Virus record (IMG/VR): IMGVR_UViG_3300032116_000122
Coordinates: 1-64,000 of that record
From: a virus
Length of the DNA: 64,000 nt
Strand: one strand, 5' to 3'
Both the position numbers and the translations under genes were made by a program. The notes under the pieces were generated by a model. The model was not told where the DNA came from. It saw only the letters and a program-made list of their open reading frames with translations, and did not search any database. Numbering within the stretch: position 1 is the stretch's first letter; each line of letters begins with the position of its first letter. Below are positions 7,066 through 13,424 of this stretch, piece by piece.

Positions 7066-7072
7066 TGATAAC

Positions 7073-7237
7073 ATGGTTGTTACTTACACTATCAGCACTC
7101 CAATGATGCACGATGCGCGTAGCATTGCTATGCGCCGTGCTACGGCAGAGGGTTGGGGTAGAGTGTCAGTAACTAACGTGAAGCAAGTTGGCGCACAAGC
7201 TTATGAAGTTACTTTGATAGTTTCTAAGTACTCATGA
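7073..7237 (+). CDS. Small hypothetical protein, 54 aa
   Basis: This short gene fills the gap between the tRNA and the Zn-ribbon gene. The product begins MVVTYTISTPMMHDARSIAM and ends in a beta-rich EVTLIVSKYS; it looks like a small alpha/beta domain. It has no Shine-Dalgarno sequence but a TATAAT 7 bp before the ATG. Its stop overlaps the next start as ATGA, which supports real translation. I recognise no family, although the compact Ala/Arg helix followed by a strand resembles other tiny phage proteins. Confidence 0.5.
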   Translation: MVVTYTISTPMMHDARSIAMRRATAEGWGRVSVTNVKQVGAQAYEVTLIVSKYS

Positions 7238-7365
7238 GCGACGAAAAGCAGTGTGATACCTCTACACAGTGTGTTTACTGTGGTGGTCAGCTGGTTCCAG
7301 AACACGCACACTATAAGTGCAAAGACTGTGGTAGACGTGACGCATGCTGTGAAGGAGTATATTGA
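7234..7365 (+). CDS. Small zinc-ribbon protein, 43 aa
   Basis: The gene starts in the ATGA overlap with the previous stop. The 43-residue product has two knuckles, CVYC near residue 13 and CKDC near residue 30, and a further CC near the C-terminus: the arrangement of a single zinc ribbon. Tiny zinc ribbons in phages often contact RNA polymerase, DNA or other proteins; which applies here is unknown. Its TGA stop overlaps the TTG start of the secreted protein that follows. Confidence 0.6.
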   Translation: MSDEKQCDTSTQCVYCGGQLVPEHAHYKCKDCGRRDACCEGVY

Positions 7366-8567
7366 TTAAAAAGCTATTTGGAAGAATCATAAGTATCTCA
7401 AAATGGTCTTTAATAGTTTTATCAATATTTCCAGTCAGCTCTGCTAAAGCAGAACTAGCCACTTACACCGTAACTGGGGCTAATGATCTGTGGTTTACGT
7501 ACACCGAACCTTCTGATTTTAAGGTACGTACTTACGCATGGGAGTACGGGATTGACTCCATGTTGTGGCTATACGACGCAAATGGTGTCTTACTCGCCCA
7601 GAACGACGATTTCTTTGGGCTGGATTCGTGGCTTGAAGTCGCCGTCCAACCGGGCTCATACAGGCTTCGCACAGGTGTGTGCTGTGGAAACCCCGACGCA
7701 TGGTATGGTACTAGCTATACTGTAGAACTAAACACTACCCCTACTAACATCCCAGAAACAACAACGACATGGCCGGAAACTACAACATCCACGACTTCAA
7801 CGACGACCAGTACTACCACTGCCCCAACAACGACTGTACCTGTCACGGAACCCCCAACTACCACGAGTACCTCGACAACTACGGAAGCACCGACTACTAC
7901 GACGACGGAACCTACAACTACGACTGTTACTGTGGCCCCGACTGTTACATCTGTTACCCCGGTACTACCCAGTGTTCCTGTGGAGCCCACTACGACAGCG
8001 CCCTCATTGCCGACTGTCCCTACTGTGACCCCCCCAACGCTTCCCCCTTCTACTACCACTACAACAACGGTCGCCTCAACGTCTACGAGCACCTCCATAC
8101 CGGAGTCAACCAGTTCGTCTACCAGCACGACCACACCGACAATTGTGCCTGTGGAGACTGGCCCTCTGGATTCTGAGGAAGAGATACTAAATCTCTCAGA
8201 CGAAGAACTCACTGATCTAGTAGAATCTATAGAAGTAAGTGAACTAACTGAGGAATCAATTGCCGCTGTATTCAGCGAAGAAGTACTTAATGAACTATCT
8301 GAAGAGCAGATAGTAGAACTAATTGACGCAATTGTCCCAGAAGAACTGTCTGACGAACAAGCATTAGTGCTTTCTGAAGCGTTGACTAACGCCCCAGACG
8401 ACGTAAAAGAAGAGTTTGAAGCTGAAGTGGACGTGTTTGGTGGCCAATTTGACACTTATGTACCAACAGGGTCTGCTGTGTCTGTAGGAGCACGAAGAGT
8501 GATAGTGGCTGCAGCTGCAGCCAGTTTTGCAATGCCAACCCCTACTAGCTCAAGGAAAGTTAGATGA
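7362..8567 (+). CDS. Secreted Thr-rich surface protein
   Basis: The 401-residue product starts at TTG with AAGGAG 5 nt upstream. Residues 1-30 form a signal peptide (Lys-rich N-terminus, hydrophobic core, SSAKA cleavage site). A globular domain of about 95 residues follows, with a WLYDANGVLLAQNDD segment like bacterial pre-peptidase C-terminal domains. Residues 130-250 are a Thr/Pro/Ser linker with many TTT runs. Then comes an acidic helical stretch of LSDEEL-type repeats, and the C-terminus is hydrophobic before a basic end (SSRKVR), as for a membrane anchor. It is probably displayed on the infected cell; adhesion or superinfection exclusion are possible roles. Confidence 0.65.
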   Translation: MIKKLFGRIISISKWSLIVLSIFPVSSAKAELATYTVTGANDLWFTYTEPSDFKVRTYAWEYGIDSMLWLYDANGVLLAQNDDFFGLDSWLEVAVQPGSYRLRTGVCCGNPDAWYGTSYTVELNTTPTNIPETTTTWPETTTSTTSTTTSTTTAPTTTVPVTEPPTTTSTSTTTEAPTTTTTEPTTTTVTVAPTVTSVTPVLPSVPVEPTTTAPSLPTVPTVTPPTLPPSTTTTTTVASTSTSTSIPESTSSSTSTTTPTIVPVETGPLDSEEEILNLSDEELTDLVESIEVSELTEESIAAVFSEEVLNELSEEQIVELIDAIVPEELSDEQALVLSEALTNAPDDVKEEFEAEVDVFGGQFDTYVPTGSAVSVGARRVIVAAAAASFAMPTPTSSRKVR

Positions 8568-8743
8568 TTAAGAAATTCTTTAAAGAAACGTCTTCGCTGT
8601 CATGGACATTGGGTGGAACAGCCCTAGTGTTAATTACATTAAGTGGTCCCACAAAAGCAATAGGTTTATGGATATCCGGTGTATCATTAATTATCCACTT
8701 TCTCGGTGTCTTTTTTACAAAAGAAACGGAGTCTGAGGAATGA
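8564..8743 (+). CDS. Small membrane protein, 59 aa
   Basis: The start overlaps the preceding stop as ATGA and the stop overlaps the next start in the same way. The 59-residue product has a basic N-terminus (MIKKFFKE) and two hydrophobic segments, near residues 17-29 and 33-51, with an acidic tail. This two-helix hairpin is the size of a small holin or an immunity-type membrane peptide. I recognise no family. It is the first of four consecutive overlapping small membrane or lipoprotein genes. Confidence 0.55.
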   Translation: MIKKFFKETSSLSWTLGGTALVLITLSGPTKAIGLWISGVSLIIHFLGVFFTKETESEE

Positions 8744-8859
8744 AAAAAGCTGTACTATTATTAGCAACATTACTGGCTCTATCAGCCTGTTCGGACAGAT
8801 ATAGGAACCCTGCAGATGACCCAAGAAACCAATCAACGACAACTGTACCAGCCCCGTAA
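8740..8859 (+). CDS. Small lipoprotein, 39 aa
   Basis: The product is 39 residues and starts with a lipoprotein signal: MKK, a Leu/Ala core and a LSAC lipobox with Cys at residue 17. After lipidation only about 22 polar residues would remain, ending in TTTVPAP. Such peptides act in superinfection exclusion or lysis control in other phages. It starts in an ATGA overlap, and its 3' end overlaps the following gene by 44 bp in another frame. Confidence 0.55.
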   Translation: MKKAVLLLATLLALSACSDRYRNPADDPRNQSTTTVPAP

Positions 8860-9112
8860 GCGCTTATCGCCAGAAGATTTAGAGGCCAGAACCAGAGCAG
8901 TGGTGATTATGACCCTTGCTGGAGTTCTCCTTTTTAGCGTATGCGCTTTACTATATTCATTAATCTTTGTGTATCAACCTGCGGAGCAGAGTCCAAATGA
9001 TGCGGCATTTCTTAAAATACTTGAGCCTCTCATGTTTAGCATTGGCGGCGCCCTTACTGGCTTGGCTGCTGGGCGTGCTATGTCTTCTGGTAAAAAAGAG
9101 GATAGCGAGTAA
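8816..9112 (+). CDS. Two-helix membrane protein
   Basis: The 98-residue product begins inside the lipoprotein gene, with AGGA about 9 nt before the ATG. The N-terminus is polar and basic; hydrophobic helices lie near residues 28-50 and 68-88, the second Gly/Ala-rich (FSIGGALTGLAAG). The C-terminus is charged. The layout fits a holin or a holin regulator. The stop codon shares its last base with the next start (TAATG), linking it to the coiled-coil membrane protein at 9112. Confidence 0.58.
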   Translation: MTQETNQRQLYQPRKRLSPEDLEARTRAVVIMTLAGVLLFSVCALLYSLIFVYQPAEQSPNDAAFLKILEPLMFSIGGALTGLAAGRAMSSGKKEDSE

Positions 9113-9354
9113 TGGAGCCGGTGTACATACCAATTGTGGTCGCTTTGATAGGTGGACCCGTAATGTGGTTTCTACATCGCTTTGATAAGCGAAACACCGA
9201 ACAACACGGCCAAAACATGAAGGTCTTAGAGAGAATAGAGCATAAGCAAGACCGCATGGACGGTAAGGTAGACCGCCTTGATGAGAAGGTAGATCGACTA
9301 GATGGGCGGGTAACTAATCTAGAGGCAGCAAAAACACGAAAGAAAAGTGTATAA
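9112..9354 (+). CDS. Membrane-anchored coiled-coil, holin-like
   Basis: The 80-residue product has one N-terminal membrane helix (residues 5-22) followed by a coiled coil with repeated KVDRLDEKVDRLDGRV heptads and a basic C-terminal end. A single N-terminal helix with a cytoplasmic coiled coil is a common layout of small phage holin-type or anti-holin proteins. It ends the membrane-protein cluster, and a strong terminator follows 20 bp later. The endolysin is 6 kb away, so a lysis role is an inference. Confidence 0.58.
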   Translation: MEPVYIPIVVALIGGPVMWFLHRFDKRNTEQHGQNMKVLERIEHKQDRMDGKVDRLDEKVDRLDGRVTNLEAAKTRKKSV

Positions 9355-9374
9355 TTATTAACACGGAGTCCGAT

Positions 9375-9406
9375 TGGGGTGGGCTATCTGAGGATGGCCC
9401 ACCCCA
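9375..9406 (+). terminator. Terminator hairpin
   Basis: TGGGGTGGGC (9375-9384) and GCCCACCCCA (9397-9406) form a perfect 10-bp stem around a 12-nt loop, followed by CATTCTTAG. It closes the accessory and membrane-protein unit and separates it from the virion appendage genes. Confidence 0.7.
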
Positions 9407-9417
9407 CATTCTTAGGC

Positions 9418-9423
9418 TAGAAT
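9418..9423 (+). promoter_or_regulatory. TAGAAT box, possible leaderless promoter
   Basis: TAGAAT ends 6 bp before the ATG at 9430 and directly follows a terminator, so a new transcript must start close by. The gene lacks a good Shine-Dalgarno sequence. Transcription would start at or next to the ATG. Confidence 0.42.
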
Positions 9424-9429
9424 GGAACC

Positions 9430-10167
9430 ATGACTAATACAGTTAATTATTCCATATCTAAAGGGTTGCCGTGGGAGCGCTTGATCATAGTACGTGATCA
9501 ACGTACTCATAGAGTCATTTTCCCCACATCTGCACGCGGCAGCATCAAAACCAGCACTACTGGCCGCAAAGAATTTAATATTACTCTTACGGCAGAAGGG
9601 GGAATACTCCTTGGATTAACCGAGGAAGAGACCACAGACCTACCTACTGGTAACTTGGAATATGATGTATTGGCAACTTATCCAAGAAAGGCTCCATACT
9701 CAGGAGCTAGCGAAGAGGTAACCAGACCCGTTGCTCGGGGTACAATTACTGTTACAGGATTGGAGAACATTACTCCATTGGAGGATACACAGGCTATGGA
9801 AATCAGGTTTAAACAGCGTGTGGACTTCCGTAGAAACTTTACCTGGAGAGACAGCACAGGTGCAATCATCGCAGTACAAGATGCCTTTATGCAGGCAAAA
9901 GACTCTTCTGGGGCTACTGTACTTGACCTTAGATGGTACTCATCAACCCCATCCGAAGCAACAGTTATTGGGTTAGCTGGTAACAGACGTGGGTATATTG
10001 CACCAATAGCTGGTGCCACACTTGAACTACACGTTTCGGATAAAAATACAGTACCTGCAGGTCGTCATAACTTTGACATGTTTGTCAAAGACTCTGCTGG
10101 AGACTGGGACTGTTTGGCATCCGGTGTAGTAGTAGTAGAAGAAGCAATATCGGTACCCCCAACATGA
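9430..10167 (+). CDS. Putative virion protein, two-domain
   Basis: The 245-residue product is beta-rich and appears to be two related halves. Each starts with an aromatic strand (GLPWERLIIVRD; DFRRNFTWRDSTG) and contains a strand-rich core ending in VLATYPR or DMFVKDSAGDW. Such Ig-like or carbohydrate-binding-like duplicates are frequent in phage baseplate-attached or capsid decoration proteins. It opens the fibre cluster behind a terminator and overlaps the next gene by 4 bp. A structural role is supported by context and fold pattern, not by a clear family match. Confidence 0.5.
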   Translation: MTNTVNYSISKGLPWERLIIVRDQRTHRVIFPTSARGSIKTSTTGRKEFNITLTAEGGILLGLTEEETTDLPTGNLEYDVLATYPRKAPYSGASEEVTRPVARGTITVTGLENITPLEDTQAMEIRFKQRVDFRRNFTWRDSTGAIIAVQDAFMQAKDSSGATVLDLRWYSSTPSEATVIGLAGNRRGYIAPIAGATLELHVSDKNTVPAGRHNFDMFVKDSAGDWDCLASGVVVVEEAISVPPT

Positions 10168-10586
10168 GCACTGTAGAAGTATCTAAACCTTCAAATAGCT
10201 ACGTAACAGTTACTAAGACTAAAACTGTCTCTACAGTTGAAAAGCCAATTGAGCAAATTTTAGAAATACACGATCCGGGAGTAGCAGGACCACCAAACGC
10301 TTTAACAGTGGGAACTGTTTCTTCTGGCCCAGCGGCTGTAACTATAACTGGAACAGCCCCCAACCAAGTTCTTAACTTTGTTTTGCCAGTAGGCTCCTCA
10401 TACATACATAATCAAATAGTATCTTCTACAACATGGACTATAAACCACAATCTTGGGTTTTTCCCCGCTGTTTCAGTTGTAGACAGCGGCGGTAACTACG
10501 TCATAGGTGATGTAACATATGTATCACAAAACGTTGTAACCGTGTCATTCAGCTCTTCCTTTGGTGGAAAAGCCTACCTATCGTGA
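10164..10586 (+). CDS. Tail fibre-type protein
   Basis: The 140-residue protein ends with a pattern seen at the C-terminus of many phage tail fibres: TWTINHNLGFFPAVSVVDS, a VIGDVTYVSQNVVTVSF segment and GGKAYLS. The middle has a GTVSSGPAAVTITGTAPNQ segment typical of short-repeat fibre shafts. It would form a trimeric fibre tip or shaft part that contacts the host surface. It starts in the stop of the preceding gene and is followed 6 bp later by a longer fibre gene. Confidence 0.6.
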   Translation: MSTVEVSKPSNSYVTVTKTKTVSTVEKPIEQILEIHDPGVAGPPNALTVGTVSSGPAAVTITGTAPNQVLNFVLPVGSSYIHNQIVSSTTWTINHNLGFFPAVSVVDSGGNYVIGDVTYVSQNVVTVSFSSSFGGKAYLS

Positions 10587-10592
10587 GGTTCC

Positions 10593-11849
10593 ATGTCTAA
10601 GTTTCTTACAAACATTGATCTAACTGGTAATGAGCTACAGAACGTTGTAATTCATAATGCCGGTACCGCTCCATCAGCCAGCGCAAAGCTGGGTGGTCTG
10701 TACTTTGACACCTCTAGCGGAGTTAACAAGCTTAAGTACTACAACGGAAGCGCCTGGGTAGAACTATCAGTTGGTCCCTCTGGTACTTGGCAACCAGTAG
10801 ACGCTGACCTTACGGCAATTGCCGCGCTTACAGGTACTTCTGGTTTTCTTAAAAAGACCGCTGCAGACACCTGGGCCCTAGACACCAACACATACTTAAC
10901 TTCCAGTACTGGTGTTGTCAGCGTAAACGGAAACAGTGGTGTAATTACTGACATAGCCGTAACCACTACTGGGTTAAGCCAGTTTGGTACAGGCACCACC
11001 ACTTCAGCGCAACTTGCCACGGTGCTGTCAGATGAGACTGGGTACTCAACTGGTGCTAAGGCAGTTTTCAGCATTTCCCCAGCTATTAGCACCAGTATTA
11101 CAACTGCGTCTACTTCGTTTGACCTTGTTAACACCACTGCTACCACCGTTAACTTCGCCGGTGCAGCCACTGCTGTAAACATTGGTGCTGCAAACAGCAC
11201 TACCACAATTGCCGGTGACCTAGTTGTAAACGGTACAACCACCACCATTAACAGCACCACCGTTACCGTAGACGATCTAAACATCGTTTTGGGGTCTGTA
11301 ACCACCCCAACTAACAGCACTGCAAACGGTGGAGGTATCACTGTTGCAGGTGGTGTAGATGGTGATAAGACATGGAACTGGGTATCGTCGACCAGCTCGT
11401 GGACATCCTCTGAGAACATCGACCTGGCTTCGGGCAAGGTTCTTAAGATTGCTGGTACCCAAGTGCTATCGGCAACGGAGTACACAGGTAACTCCTCGAC
11501 TGCTACTACCGCCACCAACGTCACTGGCGGTGCCGCTGGCTCATTGGTATACCAGAGTGGTGCGTCTACAACCACTACGTTAGGGCTTGGTACCTCAGGG
11601 TATGTTCTTACTGCAGGTGCAAGCGCCCCAGCGTGGACAAAGAAGAAGCACGCTGAGACTCTGGCTACCAGTGCTACTTCGTACGCCCTTACACACGGAC
11701 TTGGCACCGCTGACATTTCAGTAGCAGTGTACGACGTTTATACAGGTGAAGTTGTGTACGCCGACATCGTTAACACCAACACGACTACAACTGTTTATTT
11801 TGCTACAGCTCCTGATGCTAACAAGTATCGAGTTGTTATACTTGCATAA
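10593..11849 (+). CDS. Tail fibre protein
   Basis: This 418-residue protein begins with a virion-attachment segment (LTGNELQNVVIHN) and a GGLYFDTSS..KYYNGSAWVEL motif common in phage fibres. A long Ser/Thr/Gly/Val-rich shaft follows, with repeated TTTI and VNGTTTTINSTTVTVDD beta-prism-like stretches near residues 195-235. The last 70 residues (ALTHGLGTADISVAVYD and KYRVVILA) match the small C-terminal domain of many fibres. It has almost no Cys. It probably forms a trimer used in receptor binding. A ribosome binding site (GAGG) precedes the ATG. Confidence 0.72.
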   Translation: MSKFLTNIDLTGNELQNVVIHNAGTAPSASAKLGGLYFDTSSGVNKLKYYNGSAWVELSVGPSGTWQPVDADLTAIAALTGTSGFLKKTAADTWALDTNTYLTSSTGVVSVNGNSGVITDIAVTTTGLSQFGTGTTTSAQLATVLSDETGYSTGAKAVFSISPAISTSITTASTSFDLVNTTATTVNFAGAATAVNIGAANSTTTIAGDLVVNGTTTTINSTTVTVDDLNIVLGSVTTPTNSTANGGGITVAGGVDGDKTWNWVSSTSSWTSSENIDLASGKVLKIAGTQVLSATEYTGNSSTATTATNVTGGAAGSLVYQSGASTTTTLGLGTSGYVLTAGASAPAWTKKKHAETLATSATSYALTHGLGTADISVAVYDVYTGEVVYADIVNTNTTTTVYFATAPDANKYRVVILA

Positions 11850-11871
11850 TAAGTCGTTTTAAAGGAGCCCT

Positions 11872-13056
11872 ATGGCTAACTTTTTAAAGTCCCTCTTTGT
11901 TAAGGGGGTTGAAATTGATACGGCAGGAGCCATTACTGGTGATGTCCTTAAATATGATGGTACAAAATTTGGTGCGGCCTCTGCGGGTGGTGGTTCCAGT
12001 GTTGGCGCATTGGACGATCTTTCCGACGTTGTAGTTACGGCTCCCGAGGAGTTTCAAGGGCTTTCATACAACGGCACATCGTGGGTAAATAGCCATATCC
12101 CTCTAGTTTCTTATGTGCGTAACGTTGAATCGACCACGATTACAACTGGTACTTGTGTCTACCTGTTTGGTGCTACTGGAGATCACGCAACTGTAAAGCG
12201 GGCAGACAATAACAGTGACACAACCTCATCTAAGACCATTGGTGTTGCTGGGGCAAACATTACTGCTAGTAACAATGGACCCATTGTTACCCGTGGATAT
12301 GTAGATGGTATTGACCTATCAACGGGGTATACCGCTGGAGATACCTTGTGGTTGGGAGAAAATGGTGCATTTACCACTACTAAGCCATCCGCCCCAGACC
12401 ACCTAGTATTCATAGGTGTAGTCGTTCGTGCAACTATTAACGGGATTATCTATGTTGCTACTCAAAACGGCTATGAACTCGATGAGTTGCACAACGTCAG
12501 CTTGCCATCGCCCAACTCTGGAGAGTTCCTTAAGTACAACGGATCATTGTGGGTGGCTGATACTGTTGATCTTGGTACTGATACCACAGGAAATTATGTT
12601 GCGGGAGTTACTGCTGGCACTGGTGTCACTGTTACTGGTTCAGGTTTTGAAGGAGCGACACCAACTGTTGCTATCGGCCAATCGGTTGCTACTTCTGCTA
12701 CACCACAATTTGCTGGGTTAACGTCTACGGGCACTACTGCAACCTCGGTGTTGACTGTTGACGGCATCGAGATTGACACGACCGGAGCGTCAGCCAATCA
12801 GGTACTTCAATACAACGGCACCAAGTTTGTGCCAGCCACAGTCAGCGGTGGCATCCCAGACACCATTTTCGATGCCAAAGGCGACTTGATCGCTGCCAGC
12901 GCACCTGACACTGCAGCCCGGCTGCCGGTCGGAACAAACGGCCAGTTCTTGGTTGCTAATTCGGTAACATCAACTGGCCTTGAATGGCAAACCATCTCGG
13001 TGATGCCAAACTTTGAAGACGACCAGAACATTCTTGCCAACCAGGTTTTTAGTTAG
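11872..13056 (+). CDS. Tail fibre protein
   Basis: The 394-residue product starts behind AAGGAG. It holds two copies of an EIDTAGA..VLKYDGTKF-type motif, near residues 16-35 and 300-321, and the related YNGTSWV and YNGSLWV motifs, a hallmark of fibre and appendage proteins that register one trimer segment on another. A central domain of about 120 residues (DHATVKRADNNSD to YVATQNGYEL) resembles a capped beta domain that can mediate adhesion. The 3' third has higher GC than the 5' part, and the change continues into the next two genes, which suggests recombination in this gene. Confidence 0.68.
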   Translation: MANFLKSLFVKGVEIDTAGAITGDVLKYDGTKFGAASAGGGSSVGALDDLSDVVVTAPEEFQGLSYNGTSWVNSHIPLVSYVRNVESTTITTGTCVYLFGATGDHATVKRADNNSDTTSSKTIGVAGANITASNNGPIVTRGYVDGIDLSTGYTAGDTLWLGENGAFTTTKPSAPDHLVFIGVVVRATINGIIYVATQNGYELDELHNVSLPSPNSGEFLKYNGSLWVADTVDLGTDTTGNYVAGVTAGTGVTVTGSGFEGATPTVAIGQSVATSATPQFAGLTSTGTTATSVLTVDGIEIDTTGASANQVLQYNGTKFVPATVSGGIPDTIFDAKGDLIAASAPDTAARLPVGTNGQFLVANSVTSTGLEWQTISVMPNFEDDQNILANQVFS

Positions 13057-13064
13057 GAGCACCA

Positions 13065-13424
13065 GTGGCTACGTTCAGCAAAAAAATACTCAGCGGATCA
13101 ACCGATGGACGACCCATCTTGGTCGCCACCAACAGCTCGCCTGGCACCACCATTCACACTGGATCGAGCACCGCCACCACATTTCAGGAAATCTGGCTGT
13201 ATGCCAGCAACCCTGGAGGCGTTCAACGCACCGTGACCATTCAATGGGGTGGGACAACCAGCCCGAATGATTACATCACGTTCGCTTTGCCAGCGCAGAG
13301 CGGTCTTGTTGTTGTTGTCCCTGGCCTCATCTTGAAAGGAAACGCAACGCCACTCGTTGTCCGGGCGTTTGCTGATACTGCAAGCCAGGTAAACATCAGC
13401 GGATACGTCAACGAGATTGCCTAA
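13065..13424 (+). CDS. Small beta-rich virion protein
   Basis: The 119-residue product starts at GTG with AGGAGC 4-5 nt upstream. It looks like one beta-sandwich domain, with strands such as FQEIWLYASN, RTVTIQWGG and LVVVVPGLILKG. This kind of short protein is found between fibre genes and may be a decoration or adaptor. Its stop overlaps the start of the repeat protein (ATG at 13424). GC content is higher than in the surrounding fibre genes, as in its right neighbour. Confidence 0.5.
   Translation: MATFSKKILSGSTDGRPILVATNSSPGTTIHTGSSTATTFQEIWLYASNPGGVQRTVTIQWGGTTSPNDYITFALPAQSGLVVVVPGLILKGNATPLVVRAFADTASQVNISGYVNEIA

Noticed and set aside
7769-8176. Plus-strand frame of 135 codons rich in Tyr, Asn, Asp and Cys inside the Thr-rich surface protein gene
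   Set aside because: It is the alternative reading of ACN-rich Thr codons; it has no ribosome binding site and the composition follows from the overlapping gene.
7715-8455. Long minus-strand open frame of 246 codons rich in Val and Ser
   Set aside because: It is antisense to the repetitive Thr/Pro region and acidic repeats, with no start signal; a repeat-driven open frame.
10739-11716. Minus-strand open frame of 325 codons
   Set aside because: It lies antisense to a Thr/Ala/Gly-rich tail fibre gene whose codon bias keeps the opposite frame open. There is no ribosome binding site or domain.
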